From Bacteroidales bacterium (GTDB taxonomy: Bacteria; Bacteroidota; Bacteroidia; Bacteroidales; Tenuifilaceae): DNA of 5,680 nt. How positions within the stretch are numbered: the stretch's first letter is position 1; every line of letters begins with the position of its first letter. Positions 1 through 5,680 of this stretch are shown piece by piece. Made by a program: the position numbers and the translations under genes. The notes below the pieces were generated by a model. The model was not told the DNA's origin. It searched no databases and saw only the letters and a program-made list of their open reading frames with translations. Location: the NCBI GenBank assembly GCA_008933525.1, contig WBUV01000230.1, positions 1 through 5,680 on the forward strand, written 5' to 3'.

Positions 1-1
1 G

Positions 2-553
2 GCATGGACCGATGAAATTAGTAAAGATCATGGTGGGCAGGAGATGAGGGATTTGCTTGCCGCTATTGATGAGGTAAAAAAAGAACCTTGGGTCGATGAG
101 AGTAAGTTGGGCGCAGTTGGTGCAAGTTATGGTGGATACACTGTGTTTTGGTTGGCAGGTAATCATAATAAACGCTTTAAGGCATTCATTGCGCATTGTG
201 GTGTTTTTCACTCCGAAATGGAGTATTTAACTACCGAGGAAATGTTTTTCGACAATTGGGAAATGGGCGGAGCACCTTGGGAAACAGATAATAAGGTAGC
301 CATGAAAAGTTTCTCACATAGTCCTCATTTGTTCGTGAAAAAATGGGATACTCCAATTCTTGTTATCCATGGAGGCAAGGATTTCCGTATCCCTTATACT
401 CAGGGAATGGCGGCATTCAATACTGCCAGAATGATGGGTATTCCAAGTCGCTTCCTTTTCTTCCCCGATGAGAATCACTGGGTGCTAAAACCCCAAAACG
501 GGATTTTATGGCAGCGAGAATTCAAAGGATGGCTGGATAAGTGGTTGAAATAA
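2..553 (+). CDS. dpp5: S9 family peptidase, dipeptidyl-peptidase 5-like, C-terminal part (5' end outside window)
   Basis: This is the alpha/beta-hydrolase catalytic domain of an S9 serine peptidase. Members of the DPP5 group remove dipeptides from oligopeptides in the periplasm and feed peptide catabolism. The reading frame is open from base 2 and runs without a break into the ATG at 44, so that ATG is internal and about 184 residues are visible out of the usual 680-720. The nucleophile motif GASYGGY has its Ser codon at 125-127. The acid is the Asp of HGGKDFRIP (380-382) and the base is the His of DENHWV (476-478). The spacings Ser to Asp (85 residues) and Asp to His (32) equal those I recall for Porphyromonas gingivalis DPP5 (Ser542, Asp627, His659). 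The segments TTEEM, NWDTPIL-like, PDENHWVL and GWLDKWLK at the end also fit that enzyme. The N-terminal beta-propeller and signal peptide are not in view, so location is inferred. The gene converges on the membrane-protein operon and ends just before a hairpin. S9 family membership is near certain; the DPP5 subtype is likely. Confidence 0.93.
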   Translation, partial: AWTDEISKDHGGQEMRDLLAAIDEVKKEPWVDESKLGAVGASYGGYTVFWLAGNHNKRFKAFIAHCGVFHSEMEYLTTEEMFFDNWEMGGAPWETDNKVAMKSFSHSPHLFVKKWDTPILVIHGGKDFRIPYTQGMAAFNTARMMGIPSRFLFFPDENHWVLKPQNGILWQREFKGWLDKWLK

Positions 554-560
554 AGAGATG

Positions 561-592
561 CAAACAAGTCAGGAATTTTCCTGGCTTGTTTG
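561..592. terminator. Hairpin between convergent genes, likely bidirectional terminator
   Basis: An inverted repeat pairs 561-574 with 579-592, giving a 14-pair stem and a 4-base loop. It starts 7 bases after the peptidase stop codon (551-553) and ends 3 bases before the stop codon of the minus-strand gene (596-598), so it sits where both transcripts should end. In plus-strand RNA every position pairs, with one G-U wobble (569 with 584). In minus-strand RNA the same pair becomes an A-C mismatch. Neither side has a strong U tract. The minus-strand exit (560 downwards) reads CATCTCTTTATTT, which is moderately U-rich; the plus-strand exit is not. Termination is inferred from structure and position. 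Confidence 0.75.
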
Positions 593-595
593 TCA

Positions 596-2368
596 TTAGT
601 TAGCAGTTGCTTTGTAAATTTTAACTTCAACATTAGAGATTCTTACCCCATGCTTGTTGTTCAGAAACCATAAATAAACAATAACCTTTTCAGTATCTTC
701 TAGCATGAAGTCATAAAAAAGTTTCCTATGAATAGTGCTTCTTTCTTTAATGTTAGCCTTAACAATTTGAAGGTCATAGTTTGTGTAAGAAATTTGCTCA
801 TTATTAGCATTGTTGGCTGTGCATACAATGAAACTAATAAAAGGAAAATCCTTGGATTGTGTATTGAATTTTACATCAAAACAAGCCGGTTTTCTTTTCA
901 ATTCTTTTGTTGAAAGTTCTGTCAGATTAAAAAACTCACCATACACAATTGTGTCTTTTATTGTTTTTGTAAATACTAATTCCCACTCAACTAGTTTTTT
1001 CCTTTGCATTAACGTTACTGAGGTTTCCTTTACGTGTATAATTGTATCGTAATCACAAGTGTTATTAACCCAATTATTTGTTATGATGAAATCGGCAATT
1101 TTACTTGGAGGAACATCATCCCTTGTACTATTAAGTTTGCCTTCATTGGTGTAATCATAGTAGTCTAATACTTTTCCAAGAAGTCTATTTCCTGATATTG
1201 TGGGTTTTGTATTGTTGTTTTGTTGCCAAGTATACACATGTTCGTAAACCGAGTAGGGTACGGTTTGATTTTTCCAATGCTGTATATGCTTGAAATTTAA
1301 GAGGTGAAAAAATTGAACAGTTATTATTAGAGTTGGTAATGTAAAAAGATATTTGAGAACCTTTAACTTTATGTTATCTATGGCAAAAAATAGGGCAACC
1401 ATAAATAATAAATAAATTTGAAGAGCCGCTCTTTCTTGTGGATATTTAACGCCAAGAATGTTGTGCAATAGCATATACCCAATTATTGTTAACCCAAAAA
1501 GACTCTGAACGATTAGGTTTGAGTTTTTCAGTTGCTTATAAATAATACACAATGTTAAGGATAGCAGATAGATTGTTGTGAAAATTACAAGAATAATATT
1601 GCCGTTGAAGTATGAGCCAGCTATTTCTGCAGAAAGTTTTATAAAAACAGCATCTATTAATCCGCCATCTGAACCAAAGTATAGACTACCTGCATTTTTA
1701 AGTTTGAATGAATAAATTATACCAAAAATCAATAGTGGAGAAAAAAATAAGTATGGTTTGCTTAAGTATAAGAATGATTGTTTTAATGAAATGCTGTTTT
1801 TGTTAATGTGAATAATTATAACTAAACCCCATACAATTATAACAGGAACTATAAATGAAAGGTTCGACCATAGCGCTATGGTTGAAAAAAACAGTGTGAA
1901 ATAGATGTTTTTTTTGTTATTTGAATAGTTGTAATTGATTAAATGATATAGTGTGGCAGCAAGGAATGCTATAGAAAGTCCATAACCTCGAGATAAAATA
2001 AAGAAATCCGTTAAATAGGTTGTAGTTACTACGACAAGGAACAGTGCGAAATTAATAGTTTTTGACTCAAAAAACTTTTTGAATTTCCAAAGGTATATCA
2101 TTAAAACAACTATGCTAAGAGCACTGGCAAGACGGATAAAGAAAAAGTGTTCACCAAATGTTTTTGTAAAAACATAGGAGAGAAACGAATTAATAAGATG
2201 ATTGTTTGCATCAGTTCTAGCAAAAAAGGGGATGAAATCCCCTTTCTGAATATAGGTGAAAAATGTGATTATCTCATCAAAATAAGGAGGGACAAATATT
2301 GCCCTGACTATAATGTAAAAAAAGACAGAACTACCTACAAGTAAATAGAGTATTTCTGTCTTTTTCAT
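596..2368 (-). CDS. Putative GT-C-fold membrane glycosyltransferase with C-terminal soluble tail (590 aa)
   Basis: This multi-pass membrane protein resembles the PMT/ArnT-like (GT39/GT83-type) enzymes, which move sugars from polyprenyl-phosphate carriers outside the cytoplasmic membrane. I count about 10 hydrophobic segments between residues 6 and 356. The first loop has PYFDE (Asp31-Glu32), where this superfamily places its catalytic acid. DANNHL (53-58) and a later FFFIRLAS (Arg79) match the usual loop, amphipathic helix and Arg pattern. SRGYGL (126-131) and YPQER (309-313) are further family-like landmarks. From about residue 366 the protein is soluble. The tail is a mixed segment followed by a beta-rich end whose last strands contain Trp567 and an N-N-K-H-G turn. 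The start ATG lies 14 bases after the upstream gene's stop, with no Shine-Dalgarno sequence, which is common in this phylum. It is the last gene of the minus-strand cluster and ends at the hairpin. Its DNA looks more AT-rich than its neighbours. Donor and acceptor cannot be told; GT-C fold is likely, exact family uncertain. Confidence 0.8.
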   Translation of the reverse strand: MKKTEILYLLVGSSVFFYIIVRAIFVPPYFDEIITFFTYIQKGDFIPFFARTDANNHLINSFLSYVFTKTFGEHFFFIRLASALSIVVLMIYLWKFKKFFESKTINFALFLVVVTTTYLTDFFILSRGYGLSIAFLAATLYHLINYNYSNNKKNIYFTLFFSTIALWSNLSFIVPVIIVWGLVIIIHINKNSISLKQSFLYLSKPYLFFSPLLIFGIIYSFKLKNAGSLYFGSDGGLIDAVFIKLSAEIAGSYFNGNIILVIFTTIYLLSLTLCIIYKQLKNSNLIVQSLFGLTIIGYMLLHNILGVKYPQERAALQIYLLFMVALFFAIDNIKLKVLKYLFTLPTLIITVQFFHLLNFKHIQHWKNQTVPYSVYEHVYTWQQNNNTKPTISGNRLLGKVLDYYDYTNEGKLNSTRDDVPPSKIADFIITNNWVNNTCDYDTIIHVKETSVTLMQRKKLVEWELVFTKTIKDTIVYGEFFNLTELSTKELKRKPACFDVKFNTQSKDFPFISFIVCTANNANNEQISYTNYDLQIVKANIKERSTIHRKLFYDFMLEDTEKVIVYLWFLNNKHGVRISNVEVKIYKATAN

Positions 2369-2382
2369 TGGTATATAAATGT

Positions 2383-4335
2383 TTATTGAACTCTGTAATT
2401 GATCTTGTAGTCATCAACTAAATAATCGCCTCTTTTTTTATTCCAAAGACTCGTTTTTATAGATAATCCTTCAGTACTATCAACTTCAGGGATGATGATT
2501 TTGAATCTAATATTGTTCCATTCTTCTGGGTTACTGTTAATGGGGATTTCAATATCAAATGATTTAGAAATAATTTTTTTGGAATTTTTGAAGACTTCAA
2601 ATTTGTATTTTAGTTTTTCGTCGGAAGTTTTTAGGAATAATTTCATTTCGACCTGTAGTTCAAATGGGGAATAAAAGGAGATGCTGTCCAGTTTAAAATC
2701 ATTGGTTAAGAAGTATTCGCGTGAGTGCTTAATTCTTAGGTATTTGTTTGGATGTATTTTTGACGATCCAATGTAGTCCAATTCTGGCTCGTAAACTGTT
2801 TTATCGAAGTCGTAGCTGTAAATAGTATTAAATACTTTTCCTTCGCCATTTATAATGCTCAGGTTCTTGCCTACAATGGCGCTGTCTTTTTCAATCTTTC
2901 TAAAGACGGCTACTTTGTATGGTCTTTGAAAAACGGTGGTAGGAGTTACAGGATCGATAACTCTTAGTAGTTCTAACTCGTCATTGGTAACCATTTTGCT
3001 GAAATTTATACCAGCAATAGGCGAAAAATGCTCATCGTACACTAATATATCGCCATTAGTTAATCCCTCGGCTGGATTTACTGAGTTTGTGAACGAAGAT
3101 TGGCTCTTTTGATTGTCGAATGGATTGATGTCATGAAAGTAGAAGAATATTGGGTCGGTATAGTATATTTTTGCTGAATCTAACTTTTCCTGCTTAATCC
3201 ATTCTGATGTCGATTTTATTGTTTTTGATGCTGTATCAAGAGCAATAGGATAATTCTGAAGCACAAAAGGAATGTGCGTTACGGATGCAACCCCAATTAT
3301 TAATGCTAAAACTCGAATCCATTCAATTTTAAAAATAATCAGAAACATTTTGGCAAATAGGTATAGCCCTCGGGTAGCCATAACTGCCATGAATGGTACT
3401 ATTGCAGCCATGTATCGGCTTAGGCCTAAAGAACTTCCTACACCCGACCACCACGATATTGAATGCGCAATAAAGTAAGTAAGGAAAGGCATTACTACTA
3501 GCAAGAATTCCTTTGAGTATTCCTTTTTCTCTCTAAAGTAAAGTGTTAAACCAGCAACAAGACCCGTTACAAAGAATATTTCGTTAGGTATTCCAAAGAA
3601 ACCTGGACTACGCTTGGCGAACTGGAGTAGACTGCCTTTTCCATAAATATCGGTTGCCCCGGTATACGGCATTTCGGTAATTAGCCAAAAAATGCCTTTA
3701 CCACTAATAAATCCAACTAAGCTGTAAAATACAAAACCAGTAAGCATGAACGTAAGCTCGCGATAGTGCTTTTTATGAATAAGAAAGTAACCATAAATTG
3801 GAAGTAATACTATTCCTTCGGTTCTTATTAATGGAAGGAACGATACTACAATAGCACCCCATACGTATTTCCCCTTAATTAAAAGGTACGATGTAAGAAT
3901 TGCTGTAAATGCAAAAAGTATTTCGGTTAATCCAGAAAAAAGATTAATCATGAAAACAGGAGTAAAACAGCAAATTACGATTGCCAGTAAAGGACTTTTC
4001 ATCTTTAATTCCTTGGCAACTAAATAAGCAATATACCCCGATGCTATTCCAATTAAAACATTGAAAAGTTGAAAACTTTTAAAACCCAACAAAGCAAATG
4101 GAGCGCTTAGTAAAGTGAATACTGGTTTTGCCCAATGATCGAGAAAGAATTCGGGCTTGCTAAATGCCCAACGGGCAAACCTGTAATGGGTTAAACTATC
4201 TGCACCACCAGAGTAGCCTTCGGAGAATACTAAAATAGCTATAAAAACGATTAGAATTAATCCTAAAATGGTGTATAGCAGTCGTCGTTCTGTGAAAAAA
4301 TCCTCGATGCTCTTAATTAGATTAGAAAAGTTCAT
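2383..4335 (-). CDS. Putative GT-C-fold membrane glycosyltransferase with large C-terminal extracytoplasmic region (650 aa)
   Basis: This is a multi-pass membrane protein of mannosyltransferase-like type. A short basic/acidic N-terminus precedes the first membrane segment (about 19-37). The first outer loop reads GGADSLTHYRFAR, with Asp46 and His50. It is followed by LDHWAKPVF (Asp66, His67), so two acidic loop residues stand where GT-C enzymes bind the sugar-phosphate donor. Other landmarks are GLTE (135-138), IRTEG (170-174) and LSRYMAAIVPF (305-315). About 11 membrane segments end near residue 359. The remaining 290 residues are soluble and probably extracytoplasmic. A segment with alternating helices and strands (about 360-470, including YYTDP and GDILVYDEHF) comes first. 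A beta-rich module (about 505-650) follows and ends with LWNKKRGDYLVDDYKI. The gene starts 16 bases after the stop of the 442-residue gene and stops 14 bases before the 590-residue gene, so it is the middle gene of an operon. There is no Shine-Dalgarno before the ATG. Substrate is unknown; a permease is the less likely alternative. Confidence 0.8.
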   Translation of the reverse strand: MNFSNLIKSIEDFFTERRLLYTILGLILIVFIAILVFSEGYSGGADSLTHYRFARWAFSKPEFFLDHWAKPVFTLLSAPFALLGFKSFQLFNVLIGIASGYIAYLVAKELKMKSPLLAIVICCFTPVFMINLFSGLTEILFAFTAILTSYLLIKGKYVWGAIVVSFLPLIRTEGIVLLPIYGYFLIHKKHYRELTFMLTGFVFYSLVGFISGKGIFWLITEMPYTGATDIYGKGSLLQFAKRSPGFFGIPNEIFFVTGLVAGLTLYFREKKEYSKEFLLVVMPFLTYFIAHSISWWSGVGSSLGLSRYMAAIVPFMAVMATRGLYLFAKMFLIIFKIEWIRVLALIIGVASVTHIPFVLQNYPIALDTASKTIKSTSEWIKQEKLDSAKIYYTDPIFFYFHDINPFDNQKSQSSFTNSVNPAEGLTNGDILVYDEHFSPIAGINFSKMVTNDELELLRVIDPVTPTTVFQRPYKVAVFRKIEKDSAIVGKNLSIINGEGKVFNTIYSYDFDKTVYEPELDYIGSSKIHPNKYLRIKHSREYFLTNDFKLDSISFYSPFELQVEMKLFLKTSDEKLKYKFEVFKNSKKIISKSFDIEIPINSNPEEWNNIRFKIIIPEVDSTEGLSIKTSLWNKKRGDYLVDDYKINYRVQ

Positions 4336-4351
4336 GGCTATATCAGTATTG

Positions 4352-5680
4352 TTAGTCGATTCTTAAATATTTCTCCTTTACAAATTTAAAGTCCCAGTCG
4401 TTTGCTCCAAAATAGCATTTATCGAAATTACGAACAAATACTAAATTGAAAAAGCAAAATATTATAGAAACGGCAATTATAGTAATAATTTTCCACCTAG
4501 AGCGAAGTTCCAATAAAATATAGGCAAAGGCAAGCGAGAATATTGAAGCATACTCTACAAAATTCCTTGAGCCATAGCTGCACCCAAAGTTCCACATGTG
4601 CCACGATGAGCATAGGTAAGAGTTGATAATAAATAATGCCAACGAAATTATTGCGTATCGCCTGTGTTTACTGAAAAGCAACCATATTGTTGAGCCTAAC
4701 AGCACAAACCAAATTGGATTGTAAATAAACAGCCCATTGTTTGTGGAGAAGTAGAACTTTATCAGACTTGGATTGAGCAGATTCGTAAATGTTTCGTTTT
4801 GGTAAGCGTAGTGAAACCAATTTCCATACGCATACTTATAGTAGTATAGTTGAGGAAATACCAAAGCCACAACAATAATAATTCCTATAAGTAAATTTTT
4901 AGGTGAGATTAGTTTTGCGAAGTTTCTGAAATTATTGTCGATAAAGAATGATAGAACAAAAATTAAATTGACAGGTCTTGTAATTGCTATTATTCCTACT
5001 ACTATGAAAAGGAAAGTTGAGTAGATTGAGGTTTGTTTTTCGGAAAATCTATTGGAAACGTAAAGGAACGCGGTGAACAAAAAAAATGAATACGCATGGG
5101 TGTATCCTGGGTTTGCAGCAAAATAGTAAATAACGTTAGTGGCAAAAACTGTGAAAAGTAATGATGTTAAAGCTATTAGTCCATTTGTTCTCTTTTTTAT
5201 GAGTTTGTATAGCAAGATAAGCGAAAGGATGTAATAAATAATTGCAGAGATTATGGTTGTATGCTCATACAGGCCGTTAAAGCCATCGCCTTTAATTCCT
5301 GCTATTCTGTAGCCTGCATGTATTAATGTATATATTGGTGCTTGCAAAAGTGCAATGCCATAAAAGTATTTAGTGATAATTCTGTTATCCTCAATTCTGA
5401 AACCACACCCAACCTCCTCAACTTCGCCTTTTGCATTTATTCTGTTTTCGAATTTCTTTTCAAATTCCGTTACGTTAAATTGGTAAATAAATGTTGATGG
5501 TAAATACACAAAATACCCACTCGCATCACCAAAAACATTCCTTTTCCAGTAAATTTCCTGATTGCGCTTTTGTAGATAAATGAACCAGTAAATGGAACCT
5601 ATGACTATTAGTCCCAATACTACTAGTTGGAGAATGGTATTATTGTTTAGTGTATTTCTTTTTATGCTTTGGAATATCAT
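4352..5680 (-). CDS. Multi-pass membrane protein, putative GT-C-like glycosyltransferase (442 aa visible)
   Basis: This integral membrane protein has about ten hydrophobic segments. A first segment (about 16-36) is followed by a long outer loop with FGDASGYFVYLPSTFIY (Asp52 and nearby aromatics). ITKYFYG (102-108) and DGFNGLYEH (132-140) come next. Later landmarks are PGYTHAYSF (191-199), a TRPVN motif (234-238), and WHMWNFGCSYGSRNFVEY (360-377) before the last two membrane helices. An Asp in the first outer loop, an Arg-Pro motif and a late W-G-x-R segment are what I associate with uncharacterised GT-C-like proteins of Bacteroidota. No named enzyme matches that I can recall. Unlike its two downstream neighbours it has no soluble C-terminal domain, only about 25 residues after the last helix. 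The ATG occupies the last three bases of the window. It is plausible because it places 15 residues before the first helix, but an earlier start outside the window cannot be excluded. It leads the visible part of the operon. Membrane protein is certain; the enzymatic role is inferred. Confidence 0.75.
   Translation of the reverse strand: MIFQSIKRNTLNNNTILQLVVLGLIVIGSIYWFIYLQKRNQEIYWKRNVFGDASGYFVYLPSTFIYQFNVTEFEKKFENRINAKGEVEEVGCGFRIEDNRIITKYFYGIALLQAPIYTLIHAGYRIAGIKGDGFNGLYEHTTIISAIIYYILSLILLYKLIKKRTNGLIALTSLLFTVFATNVIYYFAANPGYTHAYSFFLFTAFLYVSNRFSEKQTSIYSTFLFIVVGIIAITRPVNLIFVLSFFIDNNFRNFAKLISPKNLLIGIIIVVALVFPQLYYYKYAYGNWFHYAYQNETFTNLLNPSLIKFYFSTNNGLFIYNPIWFVLLGSTIWLLFSKHRRYAIISLALFIINSYLCSSWHMWNFGCSYGSRNFVEYASIFSLAFAYILLELRSRWKIITIIAVSIIFCFFNLVFVRNFDKCYFGANDWDFKFVKEKYLRID

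Larger units (their letters stand above)
596..5680 (-). other. Putative operon of three GT-C-like membrane protein genes
   Basis: Three genes on the minus strand follow one another with gaps of 16 and 14 bases and no hairpin between them. They end at the hairpin at 561-592. Neither gap holds a recognisable Bacteroidota promoter (a TAnnTTTG -7 box with an upstream TTTG) or a Shine-Dalgarno sequence. One promoter upstream of 5680 is therefore the simplest model. The promoter and any further members are outside the window. Confidence 0.7.

Noticed and set aside
561..592. The inverted repeat as a recombination site or the end of a mobile element
   Set aside because: It sits exactly between two convergent stop codons, no transposase or integrase is nearby, and no second copy was seen in the window. 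A terminator explains it better.
728..1052. Two overlapping plus-strand open frames of 61 and 80 codons
   Set aside because: They lie antisense inside the 590-residue gene, in the stretch encoding its soluble tail. Their translations show no recognisable domain.
1907..1918. Run of eight A on the coding strand (T run 1908-1915) read as AAC AAA AAA AAC, resembling a -1 slippery site
   Set aside because: The zero frame continues for about 435 codons with sensible membrane and tail sequence, and I see no obvious downstream stimulatory hairpin. It is most likely chance in AT-rich DNA.
2147..2344. Plus-strand open frame of 65 codons opposite the start of the 590-residue gene
   Set aside because: It is fully antisense to the N-terminal membrane segment and first loop, which carry the recognisable PYFDE and DANNHL motifs. 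It has no independent support.
2369..2382. A promoter in the AT-rich 14-base gap before the 590-residue gene
   Set aside because: The gap and the sequence just upstream contain no TAnnTTTG box at a suitable place. A TATA-like stretch alone is expected in such AT-rich DNA.
2492..3478. Two plus-strand open frames (2492-2674 and 3272-3478)
   Set aside because: Both are antisense to the 650-residue gene, whose motifs and membrane pattern continue unbroken through these positions.

Overview
The window looks like a piece of a Bacteroidota chromosome. The evidence is AT-rich DNA, short intergenic gaps with no recognisable Shine-Dalgarno sequence before the two internal starts, a dipeptidyl-peptidase-5-like S9 peptidase close to the Porphyromonas type, and large multi-pass membrane proteins of a kind I know mainly from Bacteroidota. 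I cannot place it to genus.

Layout. On the plus strand, positions 2-553 hold the 3' end of an S9 (prolyl-oligopeptidase family) peptidase gene. It carries the complete catalytic triad, but its start lies before the window. A hairpin at 561-592 separates it from a convergent cluster on the minus strand. That cluster fills the rest of the window and is read from 5680 down to 596: a 442-residue membrane protein (4352-5680), a 650-residue one (2383-4335) and a 590-residue one (596-2368). The gaps between them are 16 and 14 bases, so they are very probably co-transcribed. The operon promoter, and possibly more genes, lie beyond 5680.

All three minus-strand proteins have about ten hydrophobic segments and an acidic residue in the first extracytoplasmic loop. 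They also have the other loop motifs typical of GT-C-fold glycosyltransferases, which use lipid-phosphate-linked sugars on the outer face of the cytoplasmic membrane. They are different families or subfamilies rather than recent copies of one another. The 650- and 590-residue proteins each continue after the last membrane segment into a 220-290 residue soluble tail. Both tails end in a beta-rich segment with similar last strands. The best reading is a small envelope-glycan or protein-O-glycosylation set, with substrates unknown. The peptidase faces the other way and is probably functionally unrelated.

I see no RNA genes, mobile elements, CRISPR arrays or long repeats. No stretch longer than about 45 bases lies outside the genes.
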